A DNA stretch of 8,664 nt from JAXGPP01 sp964436865 (GTDB lineage: Bacteria > Planctomycetota > Planctomycetia > Pirellulales > Thermoguttaceae): positions 1 through 8,664 of the forward strand of contig CAYTFK010000299.1 in NCBI GenBank assembly GCA_964436865.1, read 5' to 3'. Position numbers and translations under genes: made by a program. This document shows positions 1-6,412 of this stretch, piece after piece (the stretch's first letter is position 1; every line of letters starts with the position of its first letter). The notes below the pieces were generated by a model. It saw nothing but the letters and a program-made list of their open reading frames with translations, ran no database searches and had not been told where the DNA came from.

Positions 1-33
1 CGGGTGGCACTGGCGCAGCCAGTGCTCTTCCCG
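1..33 (-). repeat. Palindromic hairpin repeat, family A (edge of window)
   Basis: A perfect inverted repeat, GCACTGGC-GCA-GCCAGTGC, occupies 7-25 with a 3-nt loop. An outer CGGG (1-4) and CCCG (30-33) can also pair. Read on the minus strand, the core stem CACTGGC/GCCAGTG is followed by CCACCCG. This matches the layout of the second repeat family at 5757-6439. From memory, palindromes of this kind are dispersed in planctomycete intergenic DNA. The repeat may continue left of the window. Its function is unknown. Confidence 0.7.
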
Positions 34-151
34 TCCGTCGCTTGCAGCCAAGAACTGGCAACAACGCGTCCGCGAGGATCGATACCACGAAAGGGCTTGT
101 TTCGCTGCATCAGCACCACCGTAACCAGCTTCCTCGAAGTCCTTGCCAATG

Positions 152-766
152 TCATCTCCTTCTCAACAACCTCCTGAGGTGCGACAGAATCTCTCCCAAA
201 ACGATTCCGGCCAGCCACGGGGGAACGATCAACCACTGCTCCCGCACGGGAAAATGGCTCCGCAGATGCTGGAGCACATACGTGCGGTGCTCTCCGGCAA
301 ACGCCTGGAACAGAGTCGGATAGCCGTACGTGTAGACGATCACTATCGCGGTGAACGCCTCGACGAGCAACAGTGATCCCACCAGCGAGACCGTGCCGGC
401 CTTGGTGCAGGTCCGCAGTACCACCGCAAAAAATGCCAGAATGCACGCGAATATCCAGTAACCGCGCGGGTTCCCTCCGCGCCCTTGGATGCCAAACAGC
501 AATTCTGCCAGAACCATCGCCAGCCACCATGCGATCAGGATGGCGCAACCCCCCAGCACTACCCGTCGCACCCTGGAGAACATCACCGCGGCCGCCACGA
601 CAATCGAAAGGTACGCGGTCGCGTCGCTGTGAATCCATCCGCCCCACGCCGCAAGCCCAAGGACTACGGCGACCCCCGCTGTGGCGACGAACATCCGCCG
701 AAGACCGAACTGCCAATGCCCACCTCCTCGTGGCATTTCGACACGATCCGCCGCGCGAATGTCCAT
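152..766 (-). CDS. Polytopic membrane protein of unknown function, planctomycete type
   Basis: Encodes 204 residues. The first part carries the motif H17-W-Q-F-x-L-R-R-M-F, which leads into a hydrophobic helix at about 25-42. Further likely membrane segments lie near 50-65, 68-92, 102-119, 122-146 and 178-195, so five or six spans are expected. The C-terminus is a basic tail (SHLRRLLRRR). The ATG at 766 is preferred because AAAGGT lies about 6 nt upstream; the internal Met at residue 11 has no such site. It is the last of the leftward genes, 167 nt after the NPYQSP gene. The W-x-F-x-L-R-x-(M/L)-(F/L) motif also begins the leucine-rich-repeat protein at 1424-1930. No enzyme motif is visible. 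An inner-membrane or envelope role is inferred from hydrophobicity only. Confidence 0.8.
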   Translation of the reverse strand: MDIRAADRVEMPRGGGHWQFGLRRMFVATAGVAVVLGLAAWGGWIHSDATAYLSIVVAAAVMFSRVRRVVLGGCAILIAWWLAMVLAELLFGIQGRGGNPRGYWIFACILAFFAVVLRTCTKAGTVSLVGSLLLVEAFTAIVIVYTYGYPTLFQAFAGEHRTYVLQHLRSHFPVREQWLIVPPWLAGIVLGEILSHLRRLLRRR

Positions 767-933
767 GTATTGACCTTTACAGAACCCACGCCAAACTCGC
801 CTCTTGCGGTCGGTCCTGCCGGCGCCGCGGCGAAGGCATCGGGCCCCCTTGGCTCAACTATCACAAGTCATCCGCAACGCTCTCCGAACCGTCCGCGCAC
901 TCTGCCCGGCCCCCGCCGCCGCGCGGCTGGCGG

Positions 934-1368
934 TCATTCGAGATCACTTCTGTTGCGTTGAAAGGCGAGGAACTTGTTAACCGAAGCGCCAAACGCCAGG
1001 TTCCATGCTGCCCAAGCGAGTAATGCCGCAATAGCGACAATCAGCAGCATCATCGAACCTTGGACGCGAAATGCCAGGACGACAAAGAACATGGCAGAGA
1101 GAAACAAGCCCAACACGAACAGCCACTTGATCCAGCGCGTGCCCCTCCACAGTCCGTACATCAGGCCAACGTTGATCACCAGTCGAACAAGTGCCCGCGG
1201 AAGCCGGTCATCGTTTCCCGTCGTCACGATAAGCCCGATCACCGCAAGCGCGAGAAGCGTGTTGAGCACAATCAGAATGAGTACAAAAGTCCGTCCCGCG
1301 TGCGCATCGGGAGGTAACGCCGTTTCGGCAACCGTGACCTCCGAAGGTGATTGATAAGGATTCAACAT
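934..1368 (-). CDS. Small four-helix membrane protein with N-terminal NPYQSP motif
   Basis: Encodes 144 residues beginning MLNPYQSPSEV. An N-terminal (D/L)NPYQSP-type sequence is a recurrent start of planctomycete membrane proteins of unknown function. Four hydrophobic segments are visible at about 27-49, 59-73, 78-100 and 106-126, with short polar linkers (GNDDRLPR, WRGTRWIK). The C-terminus is short and charged. The ATG at 1368 is chosen; a TTG lies immediately before it and would add one residue. Neither has a strong Shine-Dalgarno sequence, so initiation may rely on the preceding gene or be leaderless. It starts 55 nt after the stop of the leucine-rich-repeat gene and is probably co-transcribed with it. 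Its function is not known. Confidence 0.82.
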   Translation of the reverse strand: MLNPYQSPSEVTVAETALPPDAHAGRTFVLILIVLNTLLALAVIGLIVTTGNDDRLPRALVRLVINVGLMYGLWRGTRWIKWLFVLGLFLSAMFFVVLAFRVQGSMMLLIVAIAALLAWAAWNLAFGASVNKFLAFQRNRSDLE

Positions 1369-1423
1369 CAATGCAAGGGTCTAGCGGTACAGACCGTGGT
1401 CAACGCGGTTGATGGAGCGCATC

Positions 1424-1930
1424 TCAACTCTGCATGCCCGATCTTGGCGCCTGCCAGGAAATCTCGCAGTCCGGTAACGTGTCTCGCAGTCGTTCAACAG
1501 CTTCGGCGGTCACGGGCGCATCCGCAAGAGACAAATCACGGAGCCGCGTCAGCCGCTTCAGGTGTTCCAACCCCGCGTCGGTGATCGTAATATCCCCGTT
1601 CAACCAGAGCTGCTCCAAGGTATCAAGCTGACCAATCATCTCCATGGTGTTGTCGTTGACTGAGCCAAAGTTGTTGAATACCAAAAAGTCGGGGTTATAA
1701 CACTCCTTGGTACCGACCATTCGGTGCAGCCAGGCACTATACCAGGGAAACTCTCCGTGGTTTGTGGTGTATAGGTCACCCTGGATCTGCTGATAGACCT
1801 GATATCGCCGGTGGGCCTTGCGCAATTCCACAGCCATCCAGCCGCACCCTAAAGCGCAGATCGCCACAAACACCAGTAGCGCCCGCAGTGTGAACTGGTG
1901 CCAGCGGCCGGTGGACTTGCCTGTGTCCAT
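1424..1930 (-). CDS. Membrane-anchored short leucine-rich-repeat protein, planctomycete type
   Basis: Encodes 168 residues. A short cytoplasmic lead with W10-H-Q-F-x-L-R-A-L-L runs into a single membrane helix at about 15-35 and then a basic, glutamine-rich juxtamembrane stretch (RKAHRRYQVYQQ). This layout is typical of many planctomycete proteins. The outer part ends in about two leucine-rich repeats: LEQLWLNGDITITDAGLEHL near 105-124 and LRDLSLADAPVTAEAVERL near 130-148. A closing LPDCEISW segment is the usual end of this repeat type. The repeat domain is much shorter than in full LRR proteins, so it probably completes a small fold rather than a long solenoid. The ATG at 1930 has only a weak CAGG upstream. 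It probably sits in the periplasm, tethered to the inner membrane. Its partner is unknown. Confidence 0.85.
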   Translation of the reverse strand: MDTGKSTGRWHQFTLRALLVFVAICALGCGWMAVELRKAHRRYQVYQQIQGDLYTTNHGEFPWYSAWLHRMVGTKECYNPDFLVFNNFGSVNDNTMEMIGQLDTLEQLWLNGDITITDAGLEHLKRLTRLRDLSLADAPVTAEAVERLRDTLPDCEISWQAPRSGMQS

Positions 1931-2024
1931 CTGAGTTTCTGCCTGATCATGCTGCCATGCGTTCGTTCCGCCAACCGGCTCGCCTGGTCGTCACGCGCCG
2001 CGTGATCCGCCGCGGGCGAACCAG

Positions 2025-2384
2025 CTATCGGCTTTTGGCTGGTCCCAGCCTGTTGCCAATTTCGCCGCAGTCGGCTGCATCTGTGGAAGTGGCTGTTGCG
2101 AGTCCCATTACCTTCTCCCACTCGGCTAGCCGCTTGTCGATACGCCTGATTTCAACCACAATGTAGCTGAAGATCAAGAAGAGGCAGACACCTACGACCC
2201 GAACGCAGCGACTGATATAGCGGTCGATCCTGATCAGAATAAGGTCATCTTCTGAGTCGACACGATCCGATGGACCTATCTGCTGATCTGGCCAGCCTCG
2301 AAACAGATCACGCTCGGCAGCCCATAGTCCCGCGGCGAAATACAGCAGCCCAGCACCGATTATTGTCCAAACTCGCCGCGGCAT
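2025..2384 (-). CDS. Small two-helix membrane protein of unknown function
   Basis: Encodes 119 residues from the ATG at 2384, which follows AAAGGGAT with suitable spacing. The same frame can be extended to a TTG at 2459, but those 25 extra residues are polar, Cys- and Lys-containing and have no good ribosome site, so the shorter form is preferred. Hydrophobic helices lie at about 5-22 (WTIIGAGLLYFAAGLWAA) and 62-79 (VRVVGVCLFLIFSYIVVEI region). Between them is an acidic loop (SDRVDSEDDLILIRIDRY). After the second helix comes a charged segment, IRRIDKRLAEWEKV, which could form a short amphipathic or coiled helix. It belongs to the leftward gene group, 94 nt before the leucine-rich-repeat gene. 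I do not recognise the family. Confidence 0.65.
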   Translation of the reverse strand: MPRRVWTIIGAGLLYFAAGLWAAERDLFRGWPDQQIGPSDRVDSEDDLILIRIDRYISRCVRVVGVCLFLIFSYIVVEIRRIDKRLAEWEKVMGLATATSTDAADCGEIGNRLGPAKSR

Positions 2385-2627
2385 GGAGGCGATCCCTTTC
2401 AAACCTTTAGTAGCTCTGCAAGCTAAGCAATAGTCCTCCGCTCGATCCTCCGACCGCAACTGCCGCCCGCCGCCGAGACTCCGTCCCCGTCGGTTGCGCG
2501 AAACCCCTTCTACCCCACCATCATCCTATCTCACGACTGGGGTCTTTCTAAGAGCACCGCTGCCCGCGGAGGATGCCTACCGCCCATCTTCGCCATATCT
2601 CCCCGCCGCTACGCTACGCTGGGCCGA

Positions 2628-3158
2628 CTAACCTCGCACCACGTTTGCCAGGACCTCGCAGTCACAATACCCTCCGTTGTTGCGGATCGCTTCCAGCACC
2701 CGCTTTACATTGCCTGAACCTTTCGCCTCCAGCCACCTCTCCGTCTGGTGGAGCGTGTGGTCGCACGGCGATTCCGCAAGGCTGTTGTCCAGATGCTGAC
2801 CCAGTGCCGCGAGTTCCTCAGGCGTCAAGGAGAGTTCAGCCCACTTCGATTCGTACTCCTTGAGCAAAGCCAGCCTCTTCATGTCCTTCTTGTCCGGCTT
2901 TCCCGCCAATGACATCGCGCGTTCAAGAGCGGCGCGAGCCATGCCGTAGCCCAGGAGGCACTCCTCCGCCTGCGATAGCAGCCGCCATGCCGAGGCATCC
3001 TCCCCATGGTCCCGCACATACTCCCGCAGGCCGCTTCGGGCGTCCAGGAGGAATGGAACGGCCTTCCTGGCGGGCGCGCGCCGCTCGTATGACCCCTGCT
3101 TCGCCAATCGCTGGCCGGCAATAAGAAGCTCGCGCAATTCCTGGAGAGTCTTACTCAT
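2628..3158 (-). CDS. DUF2695 protein with helical (TPR-like) N-terminal part
   Basis: Encodes 176 residues. The N-terminal ~110 residues are predicted-looking helices with Ala/Leu spacing reminiscent of tetratricopeptide repeats (ASAWRLLSQAEECLLGYGMARAALERAM, residues 55-82). The C-terminal part, about 112-174, matches the DUF2695 family as I recall it: CDHTLHQTERWLEAKG (132-147) followed by a GGYCDCEVLANV ending (162-173). C132 and H134 together with C165 and C167 form a CxH...CxC set that could bind a metal; this is inference. The ATG at 3158 has GAGAGG about 10 nt upstream. The protein has no signal peptide or membrane helix, so it should be cytoplasmic. No enzymatic role is known to me for this family. 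It lies 149 nt after the glycoside hydrolase and may have its own promoter. Confidence 0.85.
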   Translation of the reverse strand: MSKTLQELRELLIAGQRLAKQGSYERRAPARKAVPFLLDARSGLREYVRDHGEDASAWRLLSQAEECLLGYGMARAALERAMSLAGKPDKKDMKRLALLKEYESKWAELSLTPEELAALGQHLDNSLAESPCDHTLHQTERWLEAKGSGNVKRVLEAIRNNGGYCDCEVLANVVRG

Positions 3159-3307
3159 CGGTTCCGCCCTCTCAACGACGCGTGCTCGTCACGCGAAGCC
3201 TGTTGCCGCGCACCGGCACCTTGCGAACCGCGCCATGTATGCGCAACCGCCATTCTGCTGCCCGTCCATGCGGTCTGCATGCCATCGTCTGTCTCTGCCC
3301 TGCGTTC

Positions 3308-5560
3308 CTACCGCTTTCCCGCGACCACGACCTCGTGCTGGAAACGGAGCGTCATCCGGCAACAACCGTCCTGCGTGCTCACGGCATCGATGATATCCTG
3401 GTTGATCAGGGCGGTGTCGATGAGCCGTTGCGGGATCACCAGCGTCCGCACCCGCTCCACTCCGGAGTCTCGCGGCGTCAGCACCAGTTCTTCCACGCGG
3501 CCGCCCTTTACGGCGACCGTCGCGATCAGGTTGCCGTGGCAGGCCAGCTTGAACGAGTAGTCCTGCCACGCCTCCGGAACGGCCGGGGCGATCAGGATGC
3601 AATCGCCGCGCGACTGCACCAGTATCTGGTTCATGGCGTAAACGACGTTTCCCGAGGCGGTCGCAAACCAGGGGTGCATCGACACCTTGGGCTCGTTGAT
3701 CTCGAACATCTCGCCGAAACAACCCGCGCCCTCGGCCGCCTTCTCGAGCAGCTTGACCGGTTCGGTCCGGTCACCCAGTGCGGCCAGCGCGGCCGCCATC
3801 CACCCGGCATACCACGCGCAGAGCGACTGGCCGACCGGATACATGTTCCCCGATGCTTTGCCGTTGGCGACGAAATGGTAAACGGCGTTCCGCTGGCGCG
3901 CGTCGGTCTCATCAAACAACGGATACGGAAAAAGTCCCCCCAGCGAAGCCACGCTCTCCTCCTGGCAGCCGGCATAGGGAACGTACCGGTCGCCGTCGTG
4001 CGGGAGCGACTGGCGCAGCTTCGCGGCGGCGTGTTTCCAGTCGGCAGCCTCAGCGTCGTCTATCCCCAGGCGCGAAGCGGCCTGTGCTGCCGCCTCCAGC
4101 GTGTAGATCGCGCCGCACGACGTCATGAACGGGTTCTGCCTGGCTGGCCCGAGACGCTCCAGGTCGGTGCATTTGCCGATGAACATTCCCCCGTCTGGCC
4201 CTTCATAGATCATGTTGGCTCGAAAGAACCGGGCACACTCTTTGATCACCGGGTAGCCGGTCTTCTCCAGGTATTCTTTGTCGTCGGTGTAGAGATACTG
4301 GAACCAGCCCGAAAGCGCGATGTTCGACATATGGAACACGTGCTCCAGCCAGAAACCGGGCCCCGTCCCTTCCGTGCCGTCCTCCAATGCTTCCCACGGA
4401 AAACGCGCGCCGTAGATGCCCGGCTTGCGGTAATGGCCGGCTCGGGCGATCGCCTTCGGCAACCCGGCAAACCGGAACTCGGGACAACGCCGGGCGATCC
4501 CCGGATGATTGCTGCTGATCAACGCCTGGTAGCAGAACATCTCATCCCAGCCAAAGTACTTGCCTGCCCAGTGCGTCGGAAAAATGCCGACCGGGAACGA
4601 CCACCGGGTGGCATTCGCCCGGAGGTGGTATTGTGCCGTGCAGTACACCTTCTCCAGCCGCTCGTCCGGAATTCGGACGTACGACTCCTCCCAATACTTG
4701 CCCCACTCCTCGCGATGCGAGGCCAGCATGCCGTCGAAACCCGCTTGCCGGACGCGGGTCTTCAACTGCGCCGCTCGGTCCAGGTAATCCTTTCCATCCA
4801 TCGAATCCGCGAACGACAGGTAGAAAGTCATCTCCGAAGGCCGCGCGGCATCGAGCGCCACATCCGCCGACAACACGGCCATTTGCCCGTCGATCGCCGC
4901 GGTCGCCGGTTTGTCGGAGAACACCGAAATCGTGCCGTCGAGCGGGAGATGGCCATCTACCTGATACAGGAAGTCCGCGCTCCCCGCATCCGCAGGCAGT
5001 TCCGCGGAGCAGACCGTTCGCCGCGGAACGCGGTTGTCGTTTCCCGGCGGAGTGAACTGGTACTTGAACGCCAGGCGGACCGAACGCAACCCGGGATCCC
5101 TTGCCGAGATCCGTTTCTTCACCACGACCAGGTCATGCGCAAGGTGAACGAAGACAACCGTCTCGACCGTCACGGCGCCACCGTAATCACTGCGGCACGT
5201 CACCACAGCCTCTCTTGTATTGAGCGTTTGCGTCCAGCTTGTCGGAGTCTTCCAGACGGTACCGTCGGCCGACAATTCCTGCTCGAAATGACCGAAGGGC
5301 ACCATCTGATCGGGCCCGTACCGGCGTCCCGCCCACCAGATCCCCGGCGTCATATTCACGTAGCTGCGTTGGGACTGCCCCCCCTCGTAGTCAATCAGCA
5401 TGCAAAGGCTTCCGTTGCTGACCATCGGCGGGACGTAGGCGGCCGGTAGCGCGTCCTGACTGCCGCTCGCCGTGCTTTCAAACGGGTCGCCCGCAAGCGC
5501 CGATGCCGGCGGCAAGGCTGCAATACACAGTCCGGCGAAGAGAATGCCTCTCATGATCAT
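3308..5560 (-). CDS. Secreted glycoside hydrolase, GH65/GH95-like (alpha/alpha)6 barrel
   Basis: Encodes 750 residues. A signal peptide (MIMRGILFAGLCIAALPPAS, cut near ALA-G24) indicates export. Residues ~40-275 are beta-rich and open with VSNGSLCMLIDYEGG, the position of the GNGYLG-like N-terminal motif of GH65 enzymes. A helical catalytic barrel follows, with FGWDEMF (336-342), GARFPWEALEDGTE (384-397) and GYPVIKECARFFRANM (435-450). The end (LIAPAVPEAW, then GRVEELVL) matches the C-terminal sandwich of clan GH-L proteins. The usual GPDE(Y/F)H loop with the catalytic acid is replaced by KCTDLERLG (463-471), so E468 is only a candidate. Export argues for a hydrolase rather than a cytosolic phosphorylase; the substrate (trehalose-like, fucosyl or other) cannot be read. 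The ATG at 5560 has AGGTG 8-10 nt upstream. An upstream TTG at 5617 would hide the signal peptide and is rejected. Confidence 0.82.
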   Translation of the reverse strand: MIMRGILFAGLCIAALPPASALAGDPFESTASGSQDALPAAYVPPMVSNGSLCMLIDYEGGQSQRSYVNMTPGIWWAGRRYGPDQMVPFGHFEQELSADGTVWKTPTSWTQTLNTREAVVTCRSDYGGAVTVETVVFVHLAHDLVVVKKRISARDPGLRSVRLAFKYQFTPPGNDNRVPRRTVCSAELPADAGSADFLYQVDGHLPLDGTISVFSDKPATAAIDGQMAVLSADVALDAARPSEMTFYLSFADSMDGKDYLDRAAQLKTRVRQAGFDGMLASHREEWGKYWEESYVRIPDERLEKVYCTAQYHLRANATRWSFPVGIFPTHWAGKYFGWDEMFCYQALISSNHPGIARRCPEFRFAGLPKAIARAGHYRKPGIYGARFPWEALEDGTEGTGPGFWLEHVFHMSNIALSGWFQYLYTDDKEYLEKTGYPVIKECARFFRANMIYEGPDGGMFIGKCTDLERLGPARQNPFMTSCGAIYTLEAAAQAASRLGIDDAEAADWKHAAAKLRQSLPHDGDRYVPYAGCQEESVASLGGLFPYPLFDETDARQRNAVYHFVANGKASGNMYPVGQSLCAWYAGWMAAALAALGDRTEPVKLLEKAAEGAGCFGEMFEINEPKVSMHPWFATASGNVVYAMNQILVQSRGDCILIAPAVPEAWQDYSFKLACHGNLIATVAVKGGRVEELVLTPRDSGVERVRTLVIPQRLIDTALINQDIIDAVSTQDGCCRMTLRFQHEVVVAGKR

Positions 5561-5648
5561 TGGGCAGCACCTGTGAGTCGTCGAGTCATGTTCACATGGC
5601 GTATCCGGATTTGCCAATCAGTCTATGGCGCGACAAGTCGGCGCTGCA

Positions 5649-5664
5649 ATGACTTGTCATGACA
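5649..5664. promoter_or_regulatory. Overlapping dyads upstream of the glycoside hydrolase, possible operator
   Basis: ATGAC-TT-GTCAT at 5649-5660 is a perfect inverted repeat, and TGTCATGACA at 5655-5664 is a perfect 10-bp palindrome sharing its right half. The result is three TGAC/GTCA half-sites in 16 bp. They lie about 90 bp before the start of the glycoside hydrolase, a suitable place for a regulator. No regulator gene is present in the window and no clear -35/-10 pair is visible beside it. Confidence 0.35.
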
Positions 5665-5756
5665 TTTGCGCGTTCGGCCCCGCGCGGGCACCGGCCCGGC
5701 CGCCGGCAGGTTTCGCTGTGACGCGAGGTTTGGAGGGGGTGATGCCTTGGGGAAGC

Positions 5757-5783
5757 ACACGGGCTGGAAGCCCGTGCCACGGG
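5757..5783 (+). repeat. Family B hairpin repeat, intact copy 1
   Basis: Contains the perfect stem CACGGGCT-GGA-AGCCCGTG followed by CCACGGG. It is a single copy, identical over 27 bp to the copy at 6062-6088. Repeats of this type are, from memory, common in planctomycete intergenic DNA. Confidence 0.85.
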
Positions 5784-5912
5784 ATGAAAGGGCGGGAGTT
5801 GGGGGCATACCCCCCGCTGATGCGAAACAATATGCGTGGGTGTTTCGGTTGACTTGGGCGAGGGGCGCAGCGGTAAGTGGTTGGGGTAAAGGAGTTTCGC
5901 ACCTGGGGCGCG

Positions 5913-5935
5913 GACGTAAGTTTTCTACGTCTTTT
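5913..5935 (+). terminator. Weak hairpin followed by T4, possible terminator
   Basis: GACGTA (5913-5918) pairs with TACGTC (5926-5931) around a 7-nt loop and is followed directly by TTTT. The stem is only 6 bp and no gene ends nearby on the plus strand, so this may be chance or a relic. Confidence 0.2.
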
Positions 5936-5993
5936 GGGTCGAGTGTTGAAGTTCCTAGAGGGGTGCATGGATTGGGGTGCTGGTGGGCAGAGG

Positions 5994-6024
5994 ATATGGG
6001 GTGGAAGCGCGTGGTGTGGCAACG
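5994..6024 (+). repeat. Family B hairpin repeat, decayed copy
   Basis: Aligned from 5994, 16 of the first 20 bases agree with the intact copy, including TGGAAGC (6002-6008). The stem has lost two pairs and the CCACGGG tail is altered. It sits 35 bp before the next copy. Confidence 0.5.
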
Positions 6025-6028
6025 GAAG

Positions 6029-6055
6029 ACACGGGCTGGAAGCAGATGGGACGGG
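6029..6055 (+). repeat. Family B hairpin repeat, degenerate copy 2
   Basis: The left half (ACACGGGCTGGAAGC) is intact. The right half is mutated (AGATGGGACGGG in place of CCGTGCCACGGG), so the 8-bp stem is broken. It is exactly 33 bp before the intact copy at 6062, with a 6-nt linker. Confidence 0.75.
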
Positions 6056-6061
6056 GGCAAA

Positions 6062-6088
6062 ACACGGGCTGGAAGCCCGTGCCACGGG
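6062..6088 (+). repeat. Family B hairpin repeat, intact copy 3
   Basis: Identical over 27 bp to the copy at 5757-5783, with the perfect 8-bp stem, GGA loop and CCACGGG tail. A further possible remnant starts at 6100 (ACACGTGCTG, 9 of 10 bases matching) and then diverges. Confidence 0.85.
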
Positions 6089-6251
6089 AGGGGGCGGAAA
6101 CACGTGCTGCGTGAGGCGGCGGGACCAGGGGAGACGGGCCGAGTGCAGGGATGAGGTGAGGTGGACATGGTAGATCGGCTCCACGAATGCAGTGGGCGTT
6201 GTCGCAGGTCAAAGCCGGCAATCGGCCGGGCGAGCGCGCGGGTTGAGCGCG

Positions 6252-6269
6252 GGGCCCGGCGACGGGCTC
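6252..6269. other. GC-rich hairpin with GCGA tetraloop
   Basis: GGGCCCG (6252-6258) pairs with CGGGCTC (6263-6269) around GCGA, with one G-T wobble; the loop fits the stable GNRA class on the plus strand. It lies about 45-60 bp beyond the expected start of the minus-strand promoter at 6320-6349. There is no T-run, so a terminator call is not supported. Confidence 0.3.
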
Positions 6270-6310
6270 TTACTGATGCCGGCGCGCAGGTGGCGCGACA
6301 GCGATCTCGA

Positions 6311-6349
6311 TAGTGTACTTATATACATTATGCGTGGCCTAAATGTCAA
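6311..6349 (-). promoter_or_regulatory. Sigma70-like promoter overlapping a dyad operator
   Basis: On the minus strand a perfect -35 hexamer TTGACA (6349-6344) is followed after 18 bp by TATATA (6325-6320); TATAAG two bases further on is an alternative -10. The -10 region lies inside an imperfect dyad, TAGTGTA (6311-6317) and TACATTA (6324-6330), in which 6 of 7 positions are complementary around a 6-bp centre. This local AT-rich patch stands out in GC-rich surroundings. Transcription would run left from about 6312 into repeat-filled DNA with no believable gene before 5560. Confidence 0.45.
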
Positions 6350-6379
6350 CAGGAAATCTTCTTTCACAGGAAGGAAAAA

Positions 6380-6406
6380 ACACGGGCTGAAAGCTTGCGC
6401 CACGGG
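6380..6406 (+). repeat. Family B hairpin repeat, degenerate copy 4
   Basis: Reads CACGGGCT-GAA-AGCTTGCG then CCACGGG. Two substitutions turn G-C pairs into G-T wobbles and one makes an A-C mismatch, so a plus-strand RNA could still fold. It is exactly 33 bp before copy 5. Confidence 0.75.
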
Positions 6407-6412
6407 GGAGGA

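Noticed and set aside
3267..3281. CATGC-GGTCT-GCATG inverted repeat after the glycoside hydrolase stop
   Set aside because: It has a short 5-bp stem and no T-run on the minus strand, so a terminator call is not supported.
3182..5449. A 755-codon open frame on the plus strand
   Set aside because: It is antisense to the glycoside hydrolase, whose minus-strand frame has a signal peptide and family motifs. Its product is Arg/His/Pro-rich with no recognisable domain, as expected for a shadow frame in GC-rich DNA.
5561..5617. N-terminal extension of the glycoside hydrolase to a TTG at 5617
   Set aside because: The extra 19 residues are polar and would bury the signal peptide; the ATG at 5560 has a ribosome site.
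5623..6168. Minus-strand frame of 181 codons in the intergenic region, and the overlapping plus-strand frame 5666-6154
   Set aside because: The predicted proteins are translations of the hairpin repeats (HGLPARV, GWKPVPR) with Pro- or Gly-rich filler and no domain.
6311..6330. BlaI/MecI operator
   Set aside because: The half-sites run TGTA...TACA around 6 bp, not the TACA-nn-TGTA core of that family, and no blaI or M56 peptidase gene is nearby.
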